Source: Zeus faber (taxonomy: Eukaryota; Chordata; Actinopteri; Zeiformes; Zeidae). From it: a stretch of DNA of 64,000 bases. The translations under genes and the position numbers were made by a program. Under the pieces are notes generated by a model that did not search any database, was not told the DNA's origin, and worked only from the letters and a program-made list of their open reading frames with translations. The DNA lies in assembly GCA_960531495.1 (NCBI GenBank), contig OY482852.1:30369673-30433672 (forward strand). Reading direction: 5' to 3'. This document shows positions 30,501 to 44,153 of the stretch, piece after piece (within the stretch, counting starts at the first letter, position 1; each line of letters opens with the position of its first letter).

Positions 30501-33500
30501 AGAGCAGCACAATAATGCATTTTCAGTTTATAGTGCATTTAATTTCATTTCTGCATTTATCTTGATATTAAGGAACATATTTTGTTTTAGAAGGAAATTT
30601 ACTTTTTTGCTGTTTATCTGTTGAAACATGTTTTCACTTGAAATTACTGGCAGAGCCATAAGAAAATATTGCTTTATTCATTTAATGATTAAATAATATA
30701 CACTGTGTTAGGTCTTGGTTCAATAGGCTATGTGCAATCATTTCAATATGTTTTAATAAACATCGAACCAATCCGGCCCTCGACTTGTAGCAAATTTGTT
30801 TTTTTGGCCCTCTGTGGTATTTGACTTTGACACCCCTGAGTTACACGAAATAGGGCTAGAAACGAATGAAAGAGACAGAGACCCTCATTAATGCCTCATT
30901 AATTAATTAATATTTTACTTTACTAGTTTGCACCGTCAGTTTGGAGACAGGCGGGTAGATTCTGCTCGAGATTATGGAACGTGCAACAGATTCTTCCTCA
31001 TATATCTTATATGAGTAATGTGAACTCTTATGCTGTTAGACTGGTTTCTGTCACTAGTTCTGCTCTGGCAGGCGTTGTAGGGGAAACCCTACAAACCTCC
31101 AAACTGTTTTGCTTTGCTTGTAGATTGTGGATTGATTAGATTGATTGAGACAGACAGTTAATAAAATGAAAATGAAATACTTTTCCAAAACTTTTGTTCC
31201 CAAGACACTTAAACATCGCCCAACTTTTCCTCAGATCTTCAAATGTTGTGATTGAAGAGATCAGAGCCAAAACCCCTGGCACTGAGAGAAAGTTTAGCCT
31301 GTGCTTTAGAACCATCTTCAGAAACTGGACACCCACGCCCGGCGGACCATTTTAGGAACAAATGAGGGAGAGGAACCACACACTGATCATTTCAGAATAG
31401 ACGTCTCTTACAGAGTATATGAGCCTCACCTTCCTCACCACGTACACAGGGATGCCGATGATCATGGCAGGGATGGCTACGCCGGCGATGAGAGCAATTC
31501 CAACAGGGGCCGCAACTAGTGTGCCCAGCTGCCACAGGATTTTCTTCTTCCTACTCCACGGTTTCTTACCCCAGAACGTACAGCCTGATGGACTAAGAGA
31601 CAGAGAGGGAGAGAAAGAGGAAAAATAAATTTTTAGTGGTAGCAGTAGAAGACAACTGTAAAGAATGAAATGAGTGTTGTGATAAACTAGGGTTGTGTGA
31701 TGTACTGTCGCAAAGAGTTGTGATTTCAGTATAAATTACATGAATTCTCACTGTGCCTTCCAAACACTGCGTGCAAAGCAAACGATCCAATCAGATGGAG
31801 CCTTTCAAACATGTGAGATACAAATAAAGAGTACGGCCACAGGGTTCCCGACTAACTTTTTCCACTAGTAGCACTAGTAGTAGTAACTGGTGCTCCCCAC
31901 TGAAGATTTTAAGAGCATCAGCACAAAATTTAGGAGCACCACTGACATAGACATGCCACGTAACCCATTCATATTTTTTCCATCTTAACTGTATTACTGA
32001 TAAATGCTTTGGTAATAAATAGACAATTTACAGAAATAACAATGTGGTGTTTTATTTTAAAGGAAAAAGTCAGAAAGAGAAGTAGTGTTTTAACAGAAAA
32101 AATCATAAAAAAAAAAAGTTTTTTGATTGGTGCTATTTTAGAGATTTTTTATGAATAAACCCATTGATCCTTAATTACTTTTCATATACTTTTCACATGT
32201 TAACATGTTAACAAATAACTGAAAGTTTGTATGAACCAGACGTTATCAGTAGTAAAAAACTTTTACGACCCACATCTATTACGTGATTGACTAAGTGACC
32301 TTTATGTGACATTGACGAGTGCCGTCGCTGTTTGGCTCGAGTTGCACTGGAAAGAAAAGTGGCAGCACGTCATTAAGAGGATTTCAAGTGGCGCGCTCTA
32401 AGCGATAATGTTTAGTGAGCGATTGTGGTGGTTTCGGAGAACCGGAGAGCGGATTTTTCAATCGGCCGCTCGGGCATGGCACCGAAATCTGCATTGCGAC
32501 TTGGTCCGGTAGATACCGATGGTATAGGAACCCATGTGGTACCAGCTATACAATTAAATAAGATTTAACCTATATTAAATAGCAAAATAAAAAATCCAAA
32601 ATTAAAATTAATATGTGGCAGTCAATGTTGATATTTTGGACACTGTGAGAGCCTCAGCTTCCCATCTCTCTCTCACTCTCTCTCTCACACACACACACCA
32701 ATTCTCGCTCCCTCCTAATGTTTCCCATGATATACAGTGGGGCAAAAAAGTATTTAGTCAGCCACCAATTGTGCAAGTTCTCCCACTTTAAAAGATGAGA
32801 GGCCTGTTATTTTCATCATAGGTAGACCTCAACTATGAGAGACAACATGAGAAAAAAAAAATCCAGAAAATCACATTGTCTGAATTTTAAAGAATTTATT
32901 TGCAAATTATGGTGGAAAATAAGTATTTGGTCAACAACAAAAGTTAATCTCAATACTTTGTTATATACCCTTTGTTTGCAATGACAGAGGTCAAACGTTT
33001 TCTGTAAGTCTTCACAAGGTTTTCACACACTGTTGCTGGTATTTTGGCCCATTCCTCCATGCAGATCTCCTCTAGAGCAGTGATGTTTTGGGGCTGTCGC
33101 TGGGCAACACGGACTTTCAACTCCCTCCAAAGATTTTCTATGGGGTTGAGATCTGGAGACTGGCTAGGCCACTCCAGGACCTTGAAATGCTTCTTACGAA
33201 GCCACTCCTTCGTTGCCCGGGCGGTGTGTTTGGGATCATTGTCATGCTGAAAGACCCAGCCACGTTTCATCTTCAATGCCCTTGCTGATGGAAGGAGGTT
33301 TTCACTCAAAATCTCACGATACATGGCCCCATTCATTCTTTCCTTTACACGGATCAGTCGTCCTGGTCCCTTTGCAGAAAAACAGCCCCAAAGCATGATG
33401 TTTCCACCCCCATGCTTCACAGTAGGTATGGTGTTCTTTGGATGCAACTCAGCTTTCTTTCTCCTCCAAACACTACAAGTTGAGTTTTTACCAAAATGTT

Positions 33501-35852
33501 ATATTTTGGTTTCATCTGACCATATGACATTCTCCCAATCCTCTTCTGGATCATCCAAATGCTCTTTAGCAAACTTCAGACGGGACTGGACATGTACTGG
33601 CTTAAGCAGGGGGACACGTCTGGCACTGCAGGATTTGAGTCCCTGGCGGCGTAGTGTGTTACTGATGGTAGCCTTTGTTACTTTGGTCCCAGCTCTCTGC
33701 AGGTCATTCACTAGGTCCCCCGTGTGGTTCTGGGATGTTTGCTCACCGTTATTGTAATCATTTTGACCCCACAGGGTGAGATCTTGCGTCGAGCCCCAGA
33801 TCGAGGGAGATTATCAGTGGTCTTGTATGTCTTCCATTTTCTAATAATTGCTCCAACAATTGATTTCTTCACAACAAGCTGCTTACCTATTGCAGATTCA
33901 GTCTTCCCAGCCTGGTGCAGGTCTACAATTTTGTTTCTGGTGTCCTTTGACAGCTCTTTGGTCTTGGCCATAGTGGAGTTTGGAGTGTGACTGTTGGAGG
34001 TTGTGTCTTTTATACTGATAACGAGTTCAAACAGGTGCCATTAATACAGGTAACGAGTGGAGGACAGAGGAGCCTCTTAAAGAAAAAGTTACAGGTCTGT
34101 GAAAGCCAGAAATCTTGCTTGTTTGTTGATGACCAAATACTTATTTTACCAAGGAATTTACCAATTAATTCATTAAAAATCCTACAATGTGATTTCCTGG
34201 ATTCTTTCCCCCCATTCTCTCTCTCGTAGTCGAAGTGTAGCTATGATGAAAATTACAGGCCTCTCTCATCTTTTTAAGTGGGAGAACTTGCACAATTGGT
34301 GGCTGACTAAATACTTTTTTGCCCCACTGTATATAAATAGCCTCTCCCATATACATAAGTCTATCCCATATACATGAGCCTATTTCCTTTATCTATTTTG
34401 TAGCCCCATCCTGCATTACCCTTGAGTTCTTATTTTATTTTATTTTATTGTATATATTTTGTTTTATTCTATAGTATTCGACTTACTGCATTACGTTTCA
34501 GGAATCAGTTAGTTAGTCAAGTAGAAATTCTTAGGTAGCTATTGTGTTCAGTCTAGAACATATTGTGTGTAATCACCGGGTGCGTTGTGTTGACATTTCA
34601 CTGCATATATATAGGAAAGTATGTATATGTATGTGACAAATAAACCTCTTGAATCTTGAATTAGCTTAGAACACATTCACACAAATCTTACTCCGAACAA
34701 CACTCCACCAGACCATGGTCTGCAGGGCAGGAGGGGTGCGAGTGACTCTGGTTTGAATTGCTTTGAGGACTCACACCTCTACACCCAGCAATTTTAACTG
34801 CAATTTCCAACAGCACACATTGAGCATGGGGGTTTTCCTGGGTGGTGGGGCACTGGTGGGTTGGTGTGAGGACGTGGCTGGCCGGGTGGGCCCCCTGCCG
34901 GCTGGACTGAAGTCCTGGTGGCTTGCGCCTGGTGGTTTCTGGAATGCTGCAACCTGGCGGGGCTGCGGAGAGCGCTGGCAGGTGCCTTCTGGGGCCCCTG
35001 GGGGGCCACTTGCTGTTATGGGTGTGGGTTGGGGTGTGGGGGCAGCTGTTGACCTTTGCTCCCGCTGCGCAGCTTCTCGGCGGCGGGTGCGCCGGGTGGT
35101 GGAGGGCCCATATATCTGGCCTGCTGCTGTTGTCGCGGCTGGATGGGGTGCTGGCCGGCCGGCGGGGTTTTCGCTCTGTCGGCAAGGGACCTGGTTCGGG
35201 GCCTGTGGTCCGTGCCTGTGGTCCGTGCCTGGAGGAGCTAGGATATAATACCTCGTACACCTGAACCAATTAGGACAAGTCTTGTAAACTCACTGGTAGA
35301 CATGCAAACACAAATTCTTGCGTTTTCCTAGACTTAATTAAGTCAGATTTTTCGATAAATGTCGTCTGATGTTTATGCTTTTCTGTGTACATGTTGTTTG
35401 TATCTTTGGTTTATGTTTTTACCATGTACATGCTGTTATTGGTTCTATGTTTATTTGTCTCACCCGTGGTGACTCTCCTCCTCTTGGAGTAGTTATTAGT
35501 TGTTTATAGACCAAAACATGGTAAGATGGTTCACCAAAGAGGGGAATTGTGGCGGTTGTGTGCTCTTGTCATCCTACAGGTCATTCACAGGACAGAGTTA
35601 TTGCTGCAATTCTTGACGAATAAATAATGAATAAAGAGTTGCACAGCAGGTTGAGAACTTTAACTCCACTTGCAGACTAACTCTGTCCTAGATCTAATGT
35701 CACACAAATACTGTGTTGTATGCCCAGCATGCTGACAGCACAGGTAAAAAAAAAAAAAAGACAGTGAGTTGAACTCTATTCATCTGTGCGAGGTACTATA
35801 GAAAAATAATAATTCTTCCCCTAAGACAGAGTGCATGTCCAATTTGTATGTA

Positions 35853-35938
<86 letters not shown>

Positions 35939-38900
35939 ATAGTCCACATGCTGTTGCTCGAGGAGCCAAATATCTGTAGAGAAAACACAATTTGTAGAGT
36001 AAACCATGAACACAAAGCACTTAATCATGATGAGAAAACAAATAATGGATTATGGAGGAACAAATTCCTCAAAGGTACTAGGACTCCATCTGTGAAGCTT
36101 TCCACATTGCCAAAGAAGGTGCCATTAAAAAGAAAAAACCAACAACACACAAGATCAAATAGATGGATGGATGAAAAAGGAATGGACTGCACTTGAATGG
36201 GTCATGCCATCAGTGATACTTCATGTTCCCTTTGCAAAGCAATCATAATAGACGGATCTTGATCAGCTCCCTGTTAACATGGTTCTGTTTCATTACATAA
36301 CTCAAGAGGACGAGTTAGTTGCTATGTGATCCCGAAATACTTAACAGAGAACCTTAATGTGGCTGTTTGGGTGCTGCTTGTGTTTGCATACTGACCTCAG
36401 GTAGTGCAGGTCGGAGATCTCCTTCACGCACAGCCAGCAGAACTCACAGCCGCAGACGGCACAGGTCATGTGGTTGCAGCTGCCGTCATTCATCTTGATG
36501 ATGTAGGCTGCGCAGCGGGGGCACGGCTTGATGTTTTCAGCTAATAGACACCAGGAGGAGGAGATTAATGGGGTGTGGTCAAACTCTTTGTGCGTAGGTG
36601 TGTTACATAGTCTCATGAATAGACGTCACATCTTGACGTTTACAAAAAAATGCATAATGGACAAATTTGATAGCATATTACGTTATTAAGGAATTAAACA
36701 TGAATCCCTCATTGGTTCCCTACAGGGTAGAGCAGAGGTAGAGTAGAGCAGAGGTAGAGTAGAGCGGAGGTAGATGATAGAGGGAGTTAGGGTCAGTAGA
36801 GTTAGTAGAGGTAGAGTAGATGCAGAGCAGGCGAAGAGTAGAGGTATAGTAGAGTAGATGTAGAGTAGGTGAAGAGGAAAGGTAGAATAGATGTAGAGTA
36901 GATGTGGAGTAGGTAAATGAAGAGTAGATGTAGAGTAGGTGAAGAGTAAAGGTAGAACAGATATACAGACCTGCCAACCTTGGGAAAATATTTTGAGTAC
37001 AATAACAGTCTAACAGAGAGTCTCCGTGGCGTTTGAGTTACTGCAGCAAAATTACTCCATCACACCGTAGCCGTCTCGTAACGAGGCCAATCACGCCGCA
37101 TGAGAGTTACCACAGCTAACTATATATACAAATTTATCTCATTAGAATAAACCCCTTGAAATGCTTCGTCTTGTTAAGTTACCGAACATGTTTACCAACA
37201 TAAAGATGCACTGATTGCAATTTTCTTGGTCGATTCCTATCTCAGATTTTCTTTTAAGTCTGACCTGCCGATTCCCGATATACTGTACGTCAATGACAAA
37301 TCCATCACATGATCTGATCACATATATACTGTATATGAAACTGAAACTTTGCAAACATATATGCATATATTTGCAGAATTTCTGGCATTTTGTGCCTGCG
37401 TATTTTGACCAAGAATTGCGTGGTACACAAAATGCTTGCAGGTTGGCAGGTCTGGATATAGAGGAGATGCAGAGTAGGTGAAGGGTAAAAGTATAATAGA
37501 TGTAGAGTAGGTGAATGAAGAATAGATGTAGAGTAGATGTAAAGTAGAGGGAGTTAAAGTAGAGGTAGAGTAGACCCCCTTGACTCTCTCTTCCGGGGAG
37601 CAAGTGAGCATCACTTCCTTTTGGAGAAAATCTCTTATTTTTCAGGGATTCAGACGGGGATTTGATGTTCATCTGTGACATCATCATGGATTCTCTCACC
37701 AGGTAATGGTCATTACATCGACATAAAAATAATACATCTGTGGAAATGTTGGCGTAACATTGTGATGACGATATGAGACTGGGGTGGGGTCTGTTACAGG
37801 AATCCAAGAGCAAGCAAACAAGGAAGCAATCGTGTGTGTGTATGTTGATGACCGACTTGCAGCTCCACTCTCCTGGCTGTAGCTGAACGAGAAGGATCTG
37901 ACCGTCCGGAGGTGGACGCTCTGGGTTCTCTCTTGCCGAGCAGCGTCACAGGTCTGGTTGGGGTGCCAGAGCTGCTTGCAGTGGTAGCAGAACTCTATGC
38001 CGCAGCCCTCCCGGCCGCAAGTGATCTTGGGACAGCTTGCGCAGCCAAAGGCAATCACGGCATACCTGAGGAAAATCACACAAAAATAGCAGACAAAATG
38101 TAGAAAGACAGACAGTCACACACACCTCTATCAGCCACAACATTAAAACCACCACTAATATTGAGTAGCTCCCCCTCATGCTGCCAAAATAACTGACCCG
38201 TCGAGGCATGGACTCCCCGTGATCGCCTTGTGGACAAGGCGATCACGGGCTGTAGTAAGTGAAACACAGATGTGACTATTCATACCCACTGTTCCTCACC
38301 ATTAAAGTCAAAATACGATTTGATGACAGAGAGCATATAAATACCTTATAATAACAGATTTGCAGTAATGTGGCTGAGAGTGAAAGTCAGGGAGTGGAGA
38401 GGAGTAGAAATATACAATTAAGCCCCAACTATAGCTCCAACTATAAATTTACTAATTTAATTGTCCATTTACTTAATTATTTCTCAAATGTATTGTATAA
38501 TGATCAATATAAAATTATTTTAATTAATTGTTTTAGAAATTCTTTGTTTTAATTCCCTTTAAATTAATGAATTATGCAATATCTATTGTTTCCATGGCAC
38601 ACTTTGTCCTCCGTACTGGAGGAACTGGCACTTAAAGCACTGAAAAAACAGCATTGGTCAGGAAAGAGCTACCCCAGCTATATATTGTATCCTCTCACAA
38701 TTTTTAGTGAGTTCTTGCAAAACGGCTTCCTCCATTGATTGCCATAATGATTGGCATGACTAAAGGTGTGCGTGGTTGGGTGCATGTGTTACATGGGTGT
38801 GAGAAACAATTTACAGAAGATTTGAAAAGCCAAATCGCCAACTTGTAACCAGTGGATACCCACCATCCATTTAAGCCTAATGGAATAAAGAAAAGCGATA

Positions 38901-41900
38901 ATCTTCAGTTGCAGTTTAACATTGCCTCTTCCAAATGGACTGTTCTAACCTACCCACACCAAGCTAATAGTATTGAACAGCTCCTCTAACTTTGTCAAAG
39001 CATCAAGGGCATCAAAAAATACCATGTATGTATATCATGTATATGTAGTAGAAAAAATGAGATTTGACCCAGAAATGAGCACTTGAGATTCTCAACTGGT
39101 TGGGAAGTCTCCTTTCCAAGTTTTGATTCCTCAAGGTAGGCTTAGGAGTGTTCTGGCACCCACTTCAGATTCACAACTAACTCATTAAGCAAAAAATACT
39201 CTAAAAGAAAGTTGCCGTGCTGTGTCTAGATGTAAGTCGAGAGCTACCAGGTCTCTCTCTCTCTCCCCCTGACTGATCCTGTGAATCAGGTTTCTTCAGA
39301 GCCAAAGGGAGACGTCCAAAAACTGCATGCGGATATGTGTCAGTCATTCTTATTCAGAATCAGTCTTATCAAAAATCATTGAGAAGACGGCAGTGTGAGA
39401 GGACCGGCTTGCAATGCTGTGAAGCCAACCACTCAAATAACTGGGATGAAAAAATAAAACCCCACCCACACAAGTAGTTGCACTTGATCAGATATCCATT
39501 CACTTTTCAACCACTTGCTGTGATGAACTGCTTTATATATCAAATGGGGGTTGGGGGGGAAAAGGTGGATGTTCTTGGGAAAGGTGGGCACAGGTGTGAA
39601 AAGGATGTCTGGGGTGATTGGGAGGGGCAGGGGGTCATGTGGGATTGTGTTTGGTGTGTGTCCTAATGATGACGTGAGTTGTTGGTATCGCCTGATCTGT
39701 TTAAAGAAGCCCTAATTAAGATGTCTAAATACTTAGGTAATTTTTTTTTATAGGGTTAGAAGAGGGTAGAACAAATGATGACATATGTGAGGGGGGTTGG
39801 AGGGTCACGTGGTGTTTCACAGATAAAAAGCAGCACAGAATGTGTTGGGTGTTTCATTCGCCCTGTATTCACATCTTGTGTTGAAAGCTCTGCAGTCCTG
39901 TCCAACGCTTTTTTTTTTTCAGCATGACCTGCGGCCGATCCTATTCAGGTACGATGATCTATGAGGCATCCACATAAAATCCTTCAGAAGATAAGAATGA
40001 ATATGGTGTGGCTAGAACATCGAAGAGATCAAAACATAGGGGGGTCAGGCGTTCCATGTAGACATTGAAAGAAGACCTACTTAACCGTTCTAGCCAGACG
40101 TGTTGGAAAACGTTCTTTGGTTGGGCAGCTGTGGAGTGCTGTTAATCAATCACATTTTGAAGAAATGTTCAATTGCTTCTTAACACAAATTGCTAATCAG
40201 CCAATGACATGGCAGCAACTCATTGCATTTAGGCATGTAGACATGGTGAGGATGACTTGCTGAAGTTCAACCCGAGCATCAGAATGGGGAAGAAAGGGGA
40301 TTTAAGTGACTTTGAACGTGGCATGGTTGTTGGTGCCAGATGGGCTGGTCTGAGTATTTCAGAAACTGCTGACCTACTGGGATTTTCACGCACAACCATC
40401 TCTAGGGTTTAGAGAATGGTCCGAAAAAGATAAAATATCCAGTGAGCGGCAGTTGTGTGGACGAAAATGCCTTGTTGATGTCAGAGCTCAGAGGAGAATG
40501 GACAGACTGGTTCAAGACGATGGAAAGGCAACAGTAACTCAAATAACCACTCGTTACAAGCAAGGTATGCAGAATACCATCGCTGAATGCACAACACGTC
40601 GAACCTTGAAGCAGATGGGCTAAAGCAGTAGAAGACCACACCGGGGGCCACTCCTGTCAGCTAAGAACAGGAAACTGAGGTTACAATTCACACAGGCTCA
40701 CCAAAAATGGACAATAGAAGATTGGAAAAACGTTGCCTGGTCTGATGAGTCTCAAGTTCAGCTGCGACATTCAGATGGTAGGGTCAGAATTTGGCGTAAA
40801 CAACATGAAAGCATGGATCCATCCTGCCTTTTATCAACAGTTCAGGCTGGTGGTGGTGGTGTAATGGTGTGGGGGATATTTTCTTGGCACACTTTGGGGC
40901 CCTTAGTACCAATTGAGCATTGTTTAAATGGCACAGCATACCTGAGTATTGTTGCTGACCATGTCCATCCCTTTATGAGCAGAGTGTACCCATCTTCTGA
41001 TGGCTACTTCCAGCAGGATAATGCACCATGTCACAAAGCTAAAATGATCTCAAACTGGTTTCTTGAACATGACAATGAGTTCACCGTACTCCAATGGCCT
41101 CCACAGTCACCAGATCTCAATCCAATAGAGCACCTTTGGGATGTAGTGGAACAGGGGATTCGCATCTTGGATGTGCAGCCGACAAATCTGCAGCAACTAC
41201 GTGATGCTATCATGTCAATATGGACCAAAATCTCTGAGGAATGTTTCCAACACCTTGTTGAATCTATGCCACGAAAAATTAAGGCAGTTCTGAAGGCAAA
41301 AGGGGGTCCAACCCAGTACTAGCAAGGTCTACCTAATAAAGCGGCCGGTGAGTCTATACTATTACTATATGTCCCCCATTACAATAAGTCTTAAGTCTAA
41401 TAATAATGCTTTCTGTGTAACTAATGTTTCACCCCTCACTCACTGCTCATCCCTGCTTATGATGAAGCTATATGAGATTCTTGAAATATAAAAGTGTGTT
41501 CAGTTGTATGTTTGTCTTGACGATGGAACGTACATTAACAAAATTGTTTATCCTGCTAATCCTGGTAGTTTTGGCGGTGCTGATAAACTGTACACTGCTG
41601 TTTAAGGTCAAACTAGTGAAAAAAAAAAAATCGCTGAAAGACATGCAGAACTGGTTGTTAAAACAAGACGCTGATACCCTTCATGCAAATGCTGCCAGAC
41701 ATTTTCAGAGAAATCAAGTCCTAGTTAGCAGTATCGACAGAAGTTTCAGACGGCTCTGGTAGATATGAACGAGTATGCAGATGTTTAACTTATTTAACTT
41801 CTAAGAGAGCCGAGGCAGGTACCGACTTTAAAATAAATCTTGATCAAAGGACGTGTACTGGGCTTGGGCAGAACGACAATTAAATTTTCAATCAACAAAC

Positions 41901-44104
41901 AAAAAAATAAAAAAAAATTAATTGTCAATCAATTCCATTGATCGCCAATTTCCATTCATGAAAGTAAATTTTTTTTGATCCACCAGGAAAAATCCAAGCA
42001 TTGAAACCGTGTAAGTGCAGGGAGCAGAGAGGTAGAGAGGGGGCAGAGAGAGAGACGACCCTTTCACACATAGTTCCTAGTAAATTACCGGCATAACCTT
42101 TCCGGCACCGGAAATTTTCACTATTCACACATGCAGCTACGCTCTTGAACATTTCCGTCTTGCGCTTTTTCACACATGCCATGATAATGCCGGAATAGAT
42201 GTTGCAAGGGACAGTCCAGCAGAAGTCACCGGGTGCAGTCCCAGTCCACACCCCCCACGCCGGAGAGCAACAGACGGAGCAGAAGAGCATGCAGATCATT
42301 CATTTGCTCACAAATAAAAAATAAATATGCCGCCCGAGTTGCATCTGGCAGAGAATCCATCCGGCTCGGTTCTCTCCCAGGCGAATCATGGAAAGTCTGG
42401 TCTGATGCTGTTCTTTTGTAATAAACCTATTATTTTACTCACGTCAGCGGTCACGCCTTCTTCATCAACACATCAAATACATCAAGAAACTACACCATAA
42501 ATAACTAAATGAGTCAATAAAAATATAAATATATGTAAATATATAAATGAGTAAATATATGGATTGGGAGGAGGCGGTGTTGCAGAAAAGCCCTCAAGCG
42601 TGGCAGCTGAGGTGGGGGGATCTTTCATTCTGATTCATGGGATCTTTACATAACTTGAGAATTTTATTTCTCCTCCAGATAGCGTTGTGTTGTGCAGGTG
42701 CACCATGCGTGCACCCAGATTCCTGACTCCCGTGCCGGTTTTCCGGTGTTTTTATTTTGGATCCATTTATTTTCATTTGTTTCCTTCTTGTATGAAACAA
42801 AAGTTTTCAACACAACTGAGTTAAGGGACTGTCGCGTTCCATCCCGTTCCAAAAAAAGTACTGTTCCGTACTGTCTCCCCGTGCTATGGGACTTAATTTA
42901 GTAAAAACTTTTTTGACGTAAATGTAAAACGTTTTTGTGTTAATACTTTTCTTGCAAATATTAAATTATGCACTTCTGTAACAGGGAGACCGCATTTTCC
43001 CCATTACATTACATTCTAAGAAAACTAAACAGTAGTGTTTAACAATTTGTATAAAGGAAAGTCCGAACCTAGGATGGAGTTAAAAATCTCAAAGCATCGT
43101 AGTATTTTTCGGAAAGGATATGAACAGACATAAGCAGCATCTAAATTTGTTTTTACCATTCAGTATCTCTACCAGACGTGAGTGGTTGTGTCAGCAATGG
43201 GTGAGGGTGATTTTTTTGTGATGCTGCCCAGCAATATTTCTGCATCTGTTTATCCAAAAAAACCAAAATATGGAATTATCTGACAAAATTAGAAAAAGCA
43301 TTTTATCTCAAGGAGCCTTATGATGTTGAAATAATCAAGCAACAATATACACACACGGAAATGTTTTCGAATGACAAATAGTATAATTAGAGTAGAGGCT
43401 TTCAACACGTATCAGCAAGAGGATATAATGCGGACATACTGTATGGCAGCTATCATACCATACCTGATATTCTCAGAGTTTCATTCCTTAGAGGGACAGC
43501 ATGGTGGAGTTGGAAATATTTCTTTAGAATACGAAATCATCGGGAATGGTGTAGCGATCTCTGGTGATGCAAACATTGGTGTAACAAACTGGCAAACTGG
43601 CTAATATTTTGGGGTTCCCTCCTGATGTTATGATGTGTACTACTGATAATACACCCCACAAATTGATTGCTCCATATCCTGTTGACATTTATCGAGGGTG
43701 CTACAACATATACAGTATGTGCACACCAACATAGTACATAATCAATTTGTCGGTAACAGCTTTGTGCCACTGTTACGATTTGTTAATATAGCCAACACAA
43801 GCACAATACATGCCATTCTGTTTTTTGACAAGCCACACTACGTAGCTCTGCAGAAAACAATAATCGATTATATAGATTTATTTAGAGACAGGTCAAAATC
43901 ATGTCCTTACGGATTGTGAAGACATTAGACATGTAAAAGAACGCTTACAAGAGCTATAAAGAGGGAAAATATATGGATTATTATCTAAATCAAGCAGGGA
44001 ATGAAGAACCCAGGGTGTATGGGTCAGCGCACACAGTATGGAGCAGGTCTCAGCTGTGTTATAATGATTCTTTGGTATGTAGATTTGTTAACAAGATACA
44101 ACCT

Positions 44105-44153
<49 letters not shown>

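Larger units (their letters stand above)
25833..31429 (-). other. RNF19A intron with LTR-like repeat and hAT-Charlie element
   Basis: A 5.6 kb intron. It holds the repeat copy at about 26400-27005, a possible solo LTR at 27391-27780 and the hAT element 28151-30838. The rest is AT-rich and unassigned. Confidence 0.7.
31593..36395 (-). other. RNF19A intron with Tc1 element and LTR-like repeat
   Basis: Holds the Tc1 transposon 32735-34329, repeat copy 2 ending at about 35744, a GC-rich stretch at 34730-35240 and a GT microsatellite at 35855-35932. Confidence 0.75.

Noticed and set aside
34688..35269. Long GC-rich open frames on both strands
   Set aside because: Frames on both strands are open because of high GC content and few stops; products are Pro/Arg/Gly-rich with no domain.
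36720..37614. Leu/Tyr/Ser-rich - strand frames
   Set aside because: They are read-through of the gtagag minisatellite.
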